This document shows, piece by piece, positions 1-7,281 of a DNA stretch of 27,282 nucleotides. How positions within the stretch are numbered: the first letter of the stretch is position 1; the number at the start of each line of letters is the position of its first letter. Made by a program: the position numbers and the translations under genes. Below the pieces are notes generated by a model. It saw only the letters and a list, made by a program, of their open reading frames with translations. It did not search any database and was not told where the DNA came from. Source of the DNA: Kiloniellales bacterium (GTDB lineage Bacteria > Pseudomonadota > Alphaproteobacteria > Kiloniellales > JAKSBE01); contig JASJAL010000060.1 in the NCBI GenBank assembly GCA_030067055.1, positions 1-27,282 of the forward strand. The letters are read 5' to 3'.

Positions 1-10
1 GCTTGCGCCA

Positions 11-40
11 TGGATTGCCGGGTCAAGCCCGGCAATGACA
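11..40. repeat. REP-like extragenic palindrome, copy 1
   Basis: Positions 14-22 (ATTGCCGGG) pair with 28-36 (CCCGGCAAT) around the 5-nt loop TCAAG, flanked by TGG and GACA. The same 30-nt architecture recurs at 13087-13116 with a different stem sequence. It lies just beyond the end of the Bug-type binding protein gene, where such elements often stabilise mRNA ends or mark transcript boundaries. The repeat and stem are read directly; the role is inferred. Confidence 0.8.
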
Positions 41-46
41 GTCGAG

Positions 47-60
47 TGAACGGACGTTCA
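47..60. other. 14-bp inverted repeat downstream of the binding-protein gene
   Basis: TGAACG and CGTTCA are separated by GA, about 40 nt past the stop codon of the minus-strand operon. There is no T-tract, so it is not a standard terminator. It may be part of the 3' end of the operon transcript or a chance dyad. Confidence 0.3.
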
Positions 61-98
61 ATCGAGGTTCACACGCCAGCGCCGTACTTGCCTGGCAC

Positions 99-1193
99 TC
101 AGTCCTGCTTCAGGCCCGCGTCGTAGGTCGCGTTCAGCCAGTCGATGACCCACCGCTTGGCCTTGGGATCGACGTTGAGCGCGATCTCGAAGAGCGGCTG
201 GGCGGCTTCGCCCGCCTTCTGCGGATAGAGGCCCAGAACCTTGGCCGACTTCTCGTGGAAGTCAGGCGCCGAGATGGTTTTCTCGGCGGCGTCGCGCCAG
301 GCGGCGAGAACCTCGTCCGGCGTGTCCTTGGGCAGGAAGATCATCTTCTGGGCCGCATAGCCCGCGATCATGAAGGACTTCCAGGCCTCCCAAGCCGGTC
401 CCGAGGGCGCCTCGCCCTTGATCTGGGTGTAGACCTCCTTGAAGCTCGGCAGGTCCGGGAAGGTCGGATCGCGGACGATCTCGCCCTTGGTGTCGACCGC
501 GCCCCAGGTCATGAGCGCCACGGCCTTGCCGGCGTCGGCCAGCGGCTTGACCTTCTTGATGAAGGCGGCCGAGGTCTGGTGGTCCAGGTTGGTCTCGCCG
601 CGCTCGAAGGCCAGGCGCCGGCCGCCCGAGCCCTTCATGCCGAAGATCGCCTTGGGCCGGATCTCGAGCATCTCCAGCGCCAGCAAGGGTATCAGGTCGA
701 GCGAGGTCGCGCCTTGGCTGCCGAACTTGAGGTCGTCGCGCCCGGCCAGCTTGGCCAGGTCGGCGGCGCTCTCGATGCCAAGTTCGGTCGAAACGTAGAA
801 GACGCCGCCGGTCGGCGTCGCCATGACCAGGCGCCAGTCTTTGTATTCGTACTCGACCCGCGGGTCGTTCAGCAGGTAGGGGAACTGGGTCGAGCCGGAG
901 GTGCCGAGGACGGTCAGGCCGTCGGGCTTGGCCCGGGATGCGAACTGGTTGGCCCCGATGGTCGAGCCGCCGCCCTTGATGTTCTTGACCACCAGGGTCG
1001 GCTCGCCCGGCAGGTTCGCCGCCAGGAGCGGGGCGTAGAAGCGGGCCCAGGTGTCGGAGCCGCCGCCCTCCTTGAAGGGGATGATCCACTCGATCCGCTT
1101 GCCGGAGAAGTCGACCTCCGCCGAGGCCGTCCCCGGCAGGGCCAGGGCCATGGCGGCCGCCGTCGCCAGGGTCAGGACCGTTCTACGCCGCAT
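99..1193 (-). CDS. Bug/TctC-family tripartite tricarboxylate transporter substrate-binding protein
   Basis: Periplasmic binding protein of the TctC/Bug family, which captures carboxylates for TctAB permeases or acts as a sensor. The first 25 residues are a signal peptide (MRRR, then a hydrophobic run ending in ASA). The mature protein has the family features: the IEWIIPFKEGGGSD strand-loop near residues 34-47, then a GGGSTIGANQFA segment and a KPDG turn. At 364 aa it is longer than the usual roughly 320. I chose ATG 1193 over the ATG at 1208 because GGGAGG lies 6-11 nt upstream of it; the upstream ATG is in the same frame but overlaps that Shine-Dalgarno. It is the last gene of the GntR-headed operon, 103 nt after the TcuA-like gene. 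No TctA or TctB is visible, so it is an orphan here. The family call is firm; the ligand is unknown. Confidence 0.9.
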   Translation of the reverse strand: MRRRTVLTLATAAAMALALPGTASAEVDFSGKRIEWIIPFKEGGGSDTWARFYAPLLAANLPGEPTLVVKNIKGGGSTIGANQFASRAKPDGLTVLGTSGSTQFPYLLNDPRVEYEYKDWRLVMATPTGGVFYVSTELGIESAADLAKLAGRDDLKFGSQGATSLDLIPLLALEMLEIRPKAIFGMKGSGGRRLAFERGETNLDHQTSAAFIKKVKPLADAGKAVALMTWGAVDTKGEIVRDPTFPDLPSFKEVYTQIKGEAPSGPAWEAWKSFMIAGYAAQKMIFLPKDTPDEVLAAWRDAAEKTISAPDFHEKSAKVLGLYPQKAGEAAQPLFEIALNVDPKAKRWVIDWLNATYDAGLKQD

Positions 1194-1296
1194 CTTACTA
1201 CCTCCCATGATTCAGCTTGATTTATTTGCTCCATTAAACTGGTTCTGTCGTTTTCTTAAGATATCACCTTAATCTCTGTAACGGGTACGGTGAACC

Positions 1297-2784
1297 TCAC
1301 GATCTTAGCCCTTGCGCCGCCTCGGTCCCGGCAATTCTGCCGAAGACCGAGCCCGACATCAGCCCGGTGCCGCCCGGGTAGTTGTGATAGAAGATCCCGC
1401 CCACCAGTTCCCCGGCGGCGAAGAGGCCGGGGATCGGGCGCAGGTCGGTGTCGAGCACCCGGGCGCTGGTGTCGACCCTGAGGCCGCCGAAGGTAAAGGT
1501 GATCCCGCAGGTCACGGCGTAGGCCTCGAAGGGCGGCTCGCTCAGGGTGTTGGCCCAGTTCGACTTCGGCACCGCCAGGCCTTCCGCGCATCGGCCATCC
1601 TTGATGTTGGGATCGAAGGGTACCGCCTCGCGGACCGCGGCGTTGAAGGCCGCGACTTCGGCCAGAAATCCCTGCGGGTCGACGCCCTCCAGCCGCTCCG
1701 CCAGGCCCTCCAGGGTCTCCGCCTGAACCTTGGTCACCTGCTTGATCCGGTATTCGTCGCGCAGCAGGTGGGTGACCTTCTGGTCGAAGACCTGCCAGGC
1801 GAACTGGCCGGGCTGGTTCAGGATCTCGCGGCCGTATTTGGCGTAGGTGTAGTTGCGGAAATCGGCGCCCTCGTCGACGAAGCGCTTGCCCAGGGCGTTG
1901 ACCAGGATGCCGAAGGGATAGGAGTGCTTCTGGAACTGATCGCCGACCGCCAGGTCGCCGAACTCGGGGGCGTTGCGCTCCCAGCCGACCGCGTGGCAGC
2001 CGGACCAGTTGCCGTAGGGCGCGGCGCCGATGTCCAGGGCCATCTTGATCCCGTCGCCGGTGTTGAAGCGCGAGCCTCGGACCTTGGCCATTTCCCAGCC
2101 CGGGCCGAGGTAGCGGGTGCGCCACTCCGGGTTGGCCTCGAAGCCGCCGGCCGCGATGATCACGCCTTTGGCCGCGACCTCTTCTGGTTTGCCGCCGCGA
2201 CGACGGACCCGGACCCCGGTTACCGCCTCGCCGTCGAAGACCAGTTCGCTGGCGCGGGCGTTGTACTCGATCTGGACCTGGCGCTCGCGGGCCGCCGAGG
2301 TCAGGGAGTCGACCAGGCCGGGGCCGCCGCCCCAGGCCTCGACCGTCAGGCCACCCCAGAACTTGAAGCGGCCGTCGACCTTGAAGGCCTGGCGGCCGTA
2401 GATCGGCACGAAGCGCACCCCCTTCTCGCGCATCCAGACCATGGTCGCCCTGGAGCGCCGGACCAGCAGCTCGACCAGGTCGGGGTCGCAGCGGTACTGC
2501 GTGACCCGGAACATGTCGTCGAAGAACTGGTCCTCGCTGTAGGTGCCGAAGTCGGTCTGGGCGACCTCCTCGTCGGAGAGGTCGGGCATGACTTCCCGGA
2601 GGTCGTCAACGCCCTCGTAGGCGAAGCGGATGGCGCCCGCGGTGAAGCGCGAGTTGCCGCCGTTTTGGTCTTCCGGGGCCCGCTCCAGGACCAGCACCCG
2701 GGCGCCGTTCTCCTGGGCCGCCAGGGCCGCGCAGAGCGCCGCGTTACCGGCGCCGATCACCACGATGTCGTAGGCCTCGGACAA
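1297..2784 (-). CDS. FAD-dependent dehydrogenase, TcuA (tricarballylate dehydrogenase)-like
   Basis: Flavoprotein of the fumarate reductase/succinate dehydrogenase family, 495 aa. The N-terminus has the Rossmann FAD motif VIGAGNAALCAALAAQENG (about residues 9-27). This is followed by ERAPEDQNGGNSRFTAGA, the arrangement seen in TcuA, which oxidises tricarballylate to cis-aconitate. The C-terminus has the second FAD-contact segment (GLFAAGELVGG...GGTGLMSGSVFGRIAG). The start is TTG at 2784 with GAGAGGG just upstream; no better ATG precedes the Rossmann motif. It follows the SDR gene by 9 nt in the same operon. A Bug/TctC protein comes next, as binding proteins do in tricarboxylate loci. No TcuB or TcuC is present. 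Related flavoproteins act on 3-ketosteroids or fumarate, so the substrate is inferred from similarity remembered, not tested. Confidence 0.78.
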   Translation of the reverse strand: MSEAYDIVVIGAGNAALCAALAAQENGARVLVLERAPEDQNGGNSRFTAGAIRFAYEGVDDLREVMPDLSDEEVAQTDFGTYSEDQFFDDMFRVTQYRCDPDLVELLVRRSRATMVWMREKGVRFVPIYGRQAFKVDGRFKFWGGLTVEAWGGGPGLVDSLTSAARERQVQIEYNARASELVFDGEAVTGVRVRRRGGKPEEVAAKGVIIAAGGFEANPEWRTRYLGPGWEMAKVRGSRFNTGDGIKMALDIGAAPYGNWSGCHAVGWERNAPEFGDLAVGDQFQKHSYPFGILVNALGKRFVDEGADFRNYTYAKYGREILNQPGQFAWQVFDQKVTHLLRDEYRIKQVTKVQAETLEGLAERLEGVDPQGFLAEVAAFNAAVREAVPFDPNIKDGRCAEGLAVPKSNWANTLSEPPFEAYAVTCGITFTFGGLRVDTSARVLDTDLRPIPGLFAAGELVGGIFYHNYPGGTGLMSGSVFGRIAGTEAAQGLRS

Positions 2785-2793
2785 GGGACCCTC

Positions 2794-3546
2794 TCAGAAC
2801 TGGTAGCGGCGCAGGCCGCCGTCGACCGGGATGACGGTGCCGGTAATGTAGCCCGCGAGCGGCGAAGCGAGAAAGGCCGCCAGGGCCGCGAGGTCCTCCG
2901 GTTCGCCGTAGCGGCGCATGGGGATCTCGGTCTCGGCTTGCTCCTTGCGGTACTCGGGCGAGTAGTTGCGGCGGATCTGGTCGCTCATGATCCGGCCCGG
3001 CGGGATGCAGTTGACGGTAACGCCCTTGGGGCCGACAAGGCGCGACAGCCCCTTGGCCCAGGAATGGACCGCGGCCTTGGCGCAGAAGGCGCCGTTGATG
3101 CCTTCGGGCTCCGACTTGCCGGTGATGTTGATGATCCGGCCCCAGCCTCGTTCGGTCATCTGGTCGATCAGAAGATCGGTCAATTGCCGGGGACGGGTGA
3201 AGTTGAGGGTCAGCGCCTCCTCCCAGCGGCCCTCCTGGGTGTGGAGCTCGAAAGGGCGGCTGCCGCCGGCGTTGTTGACCAGGATGTCGACCCGGCCGAG
3301 CGCTGCCATCGCCGTTTCGGCGATGGTCGCGGGCGCGTCGGGATCGAGGATCTCCTTCAGGATCACCGCCGGTGCCGGACCGCCGGCCTCGGCGATCATC
3401 TCGGCCGTTTCCCGGGCAGCTGCCTCGCGCCGGCCTGTGATCGCGAGCCGCACACCCTCGCGGGCCAGGGCCAGCGCGATGCCGCGGCCGATGCCGGCGC
3501 TGGCGCCGGTCACGAGTGCGGTCTTGCCGTCGAGCTGCAGGTCCAT
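2794..3546 (-). CDS. SDR-family oxidoreductase lacking the catalytic tyrosine
   Basis: Short-chain dehydrogenase/reductase of 250 aa. Visible features are the cofactor motif GASAGIG (residues 14-20), NNAG (91-94), the structural Asn115 and the C-terminal PVDGG segment. The active-site YxxxK is not present: Lys157 is preceded at the Tyr position by Ala153 (A-F-C-A-K), and the usual catalytic Ser region reads NITGKSEPEG, about two residues shorter than normal. An SDR subgroup with an ITGKSEPEG segment of this type is familiar to me, so this looks like a divergent subfamily, not a sequencing fault. The start ATG has GGGGAGGAG about 6 nt upstream. It lies between dctM and the TcuA-like gene in the GntR operon. 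It may use another acid/base residue, or bind without classical catalysis. Confidence 0.88.
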   Translation of the reverse strand: MDLQLDGKTALVTGASAGIGRGIALALAREGVRLAITGRREAAARETAEMIAEAGGPAPAVILKEILDPDAPATIAETAMAALGRVDILVNNAGGSRPFELHTQEGRWEEALTLNFTRPRQLTDLLIDQMTERGWGRIINITGKSEPEGINGAFCAKAAVHSWAKGLSRLVGPKGVTVNCIPPGRIMSDQIRRNYSPEYRKEQAETEIPMRRYGEPEDLAALAAFLASPLAGYITGTVIPVDGGLRRYQF

Positions 3547-3577
3547 CGCGTGCTCCTCCCCGATACTTCTTGCCGGA

Positions 3578-4837
3578 TCACTTGAACCAGATGGCCGTCC
3601 CCGGCACGAAGCTTACCACCATCAGCACGGCGAACATCGCCAGGATGAACCACTTGCCGTAGCCCATGACCTGCTCGATGCGCAGCCCGGTCGCCGAGCA
3701 GACCGTCAGCAGGACCGAGGCGACCGGCGGGGTCTGCTGGCCGATGCCGAGGTTGAGGCAAACGATGACGCCGAAGTGAACCGGGTCGAGGCCCATGTCG
3801 CTGGCCAGTGGCAGGAGCATCGGCACGACCACGATGATCGCCGCCGAGGCGTGCAGGAACATCCCGAGCAGCAGCAGGAAGGCGTTGATCATCAGCAGTC
3901 GCAGCACGTAGTCGTCGGTGATCCCGCCGAGCCCGGCCGCGAGCTTCTGGGGCAGCTGTTCGTTGGCCAAGAACTGGCCAAGCACCGCGCTGCCGGCGAT
4001 GATCATCATGACCACCGATGTCTGGCGGACCGTGGTCGCCATAACCTCGTAGAGCTTGGCGCCGCCGAGGTCGCGCTGCAGCAGCAGGCCGAAGGCGAGG
4101 GCGGCCAGAACGCCGATCGCGGCCGCCTCGGTCGGGGTCACAAGGCCGGCGATCAGGCCGCCGACCACGATCACCGGGATCAACAGCGGCACCGCCGCGC
4201 CCAGCAGGGTCCGGCCGAGGCGGGTCAGTTCGAAGCGACTGTCGACGGGGTGACCCTCCCGGCGGGCGAAGACGTAGCTAGTCGCCATGAAGGCGGCGCC
4301 GAGGAGCAGGCCGGGCAGGATCCCGGCGATGAACAGCTCCTTGATCGAGGTGTTGGTGGTCACTCCGTAGAGCACCATGGGAATCGAGGGCGGGATGATG
4401 ATCCCAAGGGTGGCGCTGGTCGCGGTCACCGCTGCGGCGAAGCCGCGCGGGTAGCCCTGGCGCTCCATGGAAGGAACGAAGACCTTGCTCATCACCGCCG
4501 CGTCGGCGACCGCCGAGCCCGACATTTCCGCCAGGAACATCGAGGTCACCACGTTGACGTGGGCCAGGCCGCCGCGGATCCAGCCGACCAGGGCGGCGGC
4601 GAGGGCGATCAGCCGCTGCGAGATCGAGGTCGCCCCCATCAACTCGCCCATCAGGATGAACAGCGGGATCGCCAGCAGCACCACCGAGTTGGTGCCGGAG
4701 AACATCTGGATCGGCACCATGATCAGGTCGATGCCGGAGATCGCCATGGCGAAGCTCGCGGTCAACAACAACGCGAAGCCGATCGGCACGCCCAGGGCGA
4801 TCAATAGGAAGAGCAGTCCGATGATCCCCCAGGCCAT
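3578..4837 (-). CDS. TRAP transporter large permease subunit (DctM family)
   Basis: Inner-membrane ion-coupled subunit of a TRAP transporter, 419 aa, the usual length. It is almost entirely hydrophobic with about 11-12 predicted membrane segments. It carries the DctM family segments IPLFILMGELM near residue 57, the EMSGSAVADAAVMSKV stretch near 104, and SATLGIIIPPSIPMVLYG near 140. It follows the small permease with only 3 nt between stop and start, indicating translational coupling. The Shine-Dalgarno (GAGGA) lies inside the end of the upstream gene. Together with the DctQ and DctP genes it completes a three-component importer for organic acids. The substrate cannot be read from the sequence. 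Confidence 0.97.
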   Translation of the reverse strand: MAWGIIGLLFLLIALGVPIGFALLLTASFAMAISGIDLIMVPIQMFSGTNSVVLLAIPLFILMGELMGATSISQRLIALAAALVGWIRGGLAHVNVVTSMFLAEMSGSAVADAAVMSKVFVPSMERQGYPRGFAAAVTATSATLGIIIPPSIPMVLYGVTTNTSIKELFIAGILPGLLLGAAFMATSYVFARREGHPVDSRFELTRLGRTLLGAAVPLLIPVIVVGGLIAGLVTPTEAAAIGVLAALAFGLLLQRDLGGAKLYEVMATTVRQTSVVMMIIAGSAVLGQFLANEQLPQKLAAGLGGITDDYVLRLLMINAFLLLLGMFLHASAAIIVVVPMLLPLASDMGLDPVHFGVIVCLNLGIGQQTPPVASVLLTVCSATGLRIEQVMGYGKWFILAMFAVLMVVSFVPGTAIWFK

Positions 4838-4840
4838 GGC

Positions 4841-5386
4841 CTAGGAGTCCTCGGCGCGACTACGCAAGCGGGCCAGCAGCCGCTGGGCGATCGGCAGGGC
4901 GAGCAGCAGCGCCGCCAGTGGCAGCACGGCCATGAACCAACCCTGGGCGATCTCGGCGGTCTCGATCTCGGTGGCACCGTCGATCCGGATCATGCGTAGG
5001 GACTGCCAAAGCAACAGTCCGAGAAAGACCAGGATGGCGGCATCGATCGCTATGCGCAGGCCGTGGCGCGGGCCGGCCGGCAGGCTGCGAAGCAGCAAGT
5101 CGAAGCCGATGTGGCCGTCGCGCCGCAGTGCCAGGTAGGCACCGAGGAAGGCGATCCAGACCAGAAGGTAGCCCGGCACTTCGTCGGCGGTGACGCTGAC
5201 GCTGCCGAAGGCCTCGTTCAGCAGGTCGTAGAGGGGGATCAGCCAGTCGGCCTCGCGCGCCCAGGTCCGCAGCCAGCCGAGCACGACATAGCGGTAGAAG
5301 ACGTTGGCGAGGATCATCGCAGTCGAGGCGACCAAGCAAAGCACCGCCGCTGCGGTCACGATCCGGTCGACGTGCTTCAAGGTCAT
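4841..5386 (-). CDS. TRAP transporter small permease subunit (DctQ family), with an extended first loop
   Basis: Small four-helix membrane subunit of the TRAP transporter. From ATG 5386 it is 181 aa with membrane segments near residues 9-30, 70-88, 110-131 and 147-168. The conserved DctQ pattern is seen: NVFYRY after helix 1, then EVPGYLLVWIAFLGAYLALRRDGHI. The stretch between them is about 25 residues longer than in the standard family (residues 34-68). An in-frame TTG at 5446 would add 20 residues, but these have no hydrophobic or conserved character and overlap the intergenic hairpin, so I prefer 5386, although its Shine-Dalgarno is weak. The gene lies between DctP (67-nt gap with a hairpin) and DctM (3-nt gap). 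Confidence 0.9.
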   Translation of the reverse strand: MTLKHVDRIVTAAAVLCLVASTAMILANVFYRYVVLGWLRTWAREADWLIPLYDLLNEAFGSVSVTADEVPGYLLVWIAFLGAYLALRRDGHIGFDLLLRSLPAGPRHGLRIAIDAAILVFLGLLLWQSLRMIRIDGATEIETAEIAQGWFMAVLPLAALLLALPIAQRLLARLRSRAEDS

Positions 5387-5408
5387 CTCAAGGCCGCCCC
5401 ATGAGAAA

Positions 5409-5430
5409 CGGCGGAGCCGTGGCCCCGCCG
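5409..5430 (-). other. Intergenic RNA hairpin between the dctP and dctQ genes
   Basis: Ten-base arms (5409-5418 and 5421-5430) pair around 2 nt with a single A/C mismatch, all other pairs G-C. No U-run follows on the minus strand, so it is not an intrinsic terminator. Such hairpins after binding-protein genes often protect the upstream mRNA and give more binding protein than permease. The stem is read directly; the function is inferred. Confidence 0.6.
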
Positions 5431-5453
5431 CCTCCCACCGCCCCAATACCCGG

Positions 5454-6434
5454 TCAGTTGCTGCTTGCCGCCGCGCGCACCAGCTTCAGCCAGTCGTCGC
5501 CCTGGGACGCGACGTAGTCGTCGTAGCTCTTGGCCGTCGCCTTCTGGAAGGCGGAGAGGTCGACCTCGTTGATCGAGAGCTTCGACTTCATCTCCCCGAA
5601 GTACTTGGTCTCCAGTCCGGCGGCGGCCTTGTAGGCCCTTGCGGTGATTGTGCGGCCGGCGGCCTCGAAAGCGGCCTGCTGTTCGCCGTTCAGGCTGTCC
5701 CAGAAGCCCTTCGAGGCAATCAGGAAGGACGGTGTGTAGACGTGCCCGGTCAGGCTGAGGTGCGTGGCGACCTCGAAGTGCTTCTGCTCGTAGAAGCCGT
5801 AGGTCGCGGCCTCGGCGCCGTCCACCACCCCGGTCTGCAAGGCGGTGAAGGTCTCCTTCCAGGAGACCTTCTGCGGCGTCGCGCCCATCTGCTGGAACAC
5901 GCCCTGGCGGAACTTGCCGCCGGAGATCCGGATCTTCAAGCCGTCGAGGTCGCTCGGCGTGGTGACCGCCCGCTTGGCGTTGATGACGTGGCGGAAGCCG
6001 TTCTCGTAGACGCCGATCACCTTGACCCCGGCGACCTCCTCGATCCGGGCGCGCACCGCGTCCTCCAGGCCCGCCTCCATGGCGCGCTGGACGTGGGCGC
6101 GGTCCAGGAACAGCCAGGGCAGGTCGAAGACGCCCAGCTTCTTGTCCAGCTTCATGACCCCGGAGGCGACGTTGATCATCTCGATCGAGCCGGCCTTGAC
6201 GTTGGTGATCAGGGCCTTCTCCTTGCCGAGTTGGCCGCCGGGAAAGAGCTCGAAGCGGAACTGACCCGGAAGCCGGGTCTCGATTTCGGCCGCGAACATC
6301 TCGGACTGCTGGTGCAGCGGCGAAAGGGCAGAGACATGGCTCGCGACCCGGACCTCGCGCGGTTCGGCGACGGCGCCGCTCGCGATGACCGCCAAGGCCG
6401 CCAATGCGACCAACTGCGAAAGAAATCTCTTCAT
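5454..6434 (-). CDS. TRAP transporter substrate-binding protein (DctP family)
   Basis: Periplasmic solute receptor of the TRAP transporter, 326 aa, standard length. The signal peptide covers about residues 1-23 (MKRFLSQLVALAALAVIASG, cleavage after AVA). The mature protein shows the DctP pattern: FPGGQLGKEKAL (64-75), then DLDGLKIR (162-169) whose Arg169 is the expected salt-bridge residue for a substrate carboxylate. Next come the SWKETFTALQTGVVDGAE segment and the EQKHFEVATHLSLTGH stretch. The ATG has AGGAGGGGGAG at good distance. It is the first transporter gene, 28 nt after the GntR gene, so regulator and transporter are probably co-transcribed. The ligand is most likely a carboxylate. 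Confidence 0.97.
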   Translation of the reverse strand: MKRFLSQLVALAALAVIASGAVAEPREVRVASHVSALSPLHQQSEMFAAEIETRLPGQFRFELFPGGQLGKEKALITNVKAGSIEMINVASGVMKLDKKLGVFDLPWLFLDRAHVQRAMEAGLEDAVRARIEEVAGVKVIGVYENGFRHVINAKRAVTTPSDLDGLKIRISGGKFRQGVFQQMGATPQKVSWKETFTALQTGVVDGAEAATYGFYEQKHFEVATHLSLTGHVYTPSFLIASKGFWDSLNGEQQAAFEAAGRTITARAYKAAAGLETKYFGEMKSKLSINEVDLSAFQKATAKSYDDYVASQGDDWLKLVRAAASSN

Positions 6435-6462
6435 GGCTCCCCCTCCTGCCGCTCTAGTTTCT

Positions 6463-7197
6463 TCAGCGAATTTCGACGTGGTACTGAAATTCGTCGGCCC
6501 GGCCGCGCGAACTGCGCCATTCGAGCGGCGTGTCGTCGTAACCGAAAGCGGTACGGTCGATGACGATGACCGGCGTTCCCTTTTTCAGGTTCAATAACTG
6601 CGCGTGCTTGCTCGAGCAGGCTTCTGCGGTCAACTCTTCCTCGGCGCGAGCGACGATCTCGCCGCAAGCCTCTTCGTAAATCGGATAGAGCAGGGGACCG
6701 ATATCGGAGTCCTCGAGGTCGAGAAGGGCCTTGAAGCGATCGAAGGGTAGCCAGATCTGCTCCGCCAGGACCGGTTCGCCGCCGAGCCGGCGCAGGCGCG
6801 ACATGGAGATCACCTTGGAGTCGGGCGGTAGCCGCAGGGTCTTGGCCACTTCGGCCGGCGCGGCCACGGCTTCGCGCCGGAGAATTTCACTCTCCGGCAC
6901 CGTCCGCTCTTCTTCGGTGCCATGAAATCGGAAAAAGCGAAACAGCGAGCTGTCGAAGCTCGGCTTGCGGACAAAGGTGCCCTTGCCCTGATGCCGCTCC
7001 AGCAGACCTTCGTCCACCAGTTGCGTGATGGCTTGGCGCACCGTGCCCGGGGCGACCGTGAAGTGCAAGGCGAGGTCTTGTTCGGACGGGAGTCTTTCGC
7101 CAGGCCGCCAGCGGCGATGTGAAATTGCTTGCTTGAGGGTTTCGGCGAGCCTTTGGTAGCGAGGGAGCCGATCGTCCCCTCTCAATGCCGCGTCCAT
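6463..7197 (-). CDS. GntR-family transcriptional regulator (HutC subfamily, UTRA domain)
   Basis: DNA-binding repressor-type protein, 244 aa. The N-terminal winged helix-turn-helix (about residues 13-77) has the GntR signature: ERLPSEQDLALHFTVAPGTVRQAITQLVDEGLLERHQGKGTFV, in two adjacent motifs. The C-terminal half (about 95-240) is a UTRA ligand-binding domain with the closing EWRSSRGRADEFQYHVEIR strand. The ATG at 7197 is the only suitable start before the HTH; a strong AAGGAGG exists but is about 17 nt upstream, farther than usual. It heads the TRAP/SDR/TcuA-like operon and is divergent from the LigI-like hydrolase gene. The palindrome at 7238-7255 is the natural candidate operator for control of both directions. 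Confidence 0.95.
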   Translation of the reverse strand: MDAALRGDDRLPRYQRLAETLKQAISHRRWRPGERLPSEQDLALHFTVAPGTVRQAITQLVDEGLLERHQGKGTFVRKPSFDSSLFRFFRFHGTEEERTVPESEILRREAVAAPAEVAKTLRLPPDSKVISMSRLRRLGGEPVLAEQIWLPFDRFKALLDLEDSDIGPLLYPIYEEACGEIVARAEEELTAEACSSKHAQLLNLKKGTPVIVIDRTAFGYDDTPLEWRSSRGRADEFQYHVEIR

Positions 7198-7237
7198 CGG
7201 ATTACAACAAATTGCCTCCTTGTGAGTCCGCCCATAA

Positions 7238-7255
7238 CAGTCTTATATAAGACTG
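7238..7255. promoter_or_regulatory. Perfect 18-bp palindrome, candidate GntR operator
   Basis: CAGTCTTATATAAGACTG is its own reverse complement, with GT...AC outer bases and an AT-rich centre as in GntR/HutC sites. It sits in the gap between the divergent gntR and amidohydrolase genes and contains -10-like TATAAG on both strands. A minus-strand TTGACA hexamer (7260-7265) lies beside it. Binding here would block both promoters. The palindrome is seen; the assignment to the adjacent regulator is inferred. Confidence 0.75.
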
Positions 7256-7281
7256 ATAGTGTCAAGGTCACGAGAATCGCT

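Noticed and set aside
1312..3585. Long 757-codon plus-strand ORF
   Set aside because: It lies antisense to the TcuA-like and SDR genes, is low-complexity and rich in Ala, Gly, Arg and Asp, and shows no domain. It is a GC-bias shadow.
2966..4807. Plus-strand ORF of 613 codons
   Set aside because: It is antisense to the SDR and dctM genes, with a His/Arg/Gln-rich product typical of the reverse complement of a membrane protein gene.
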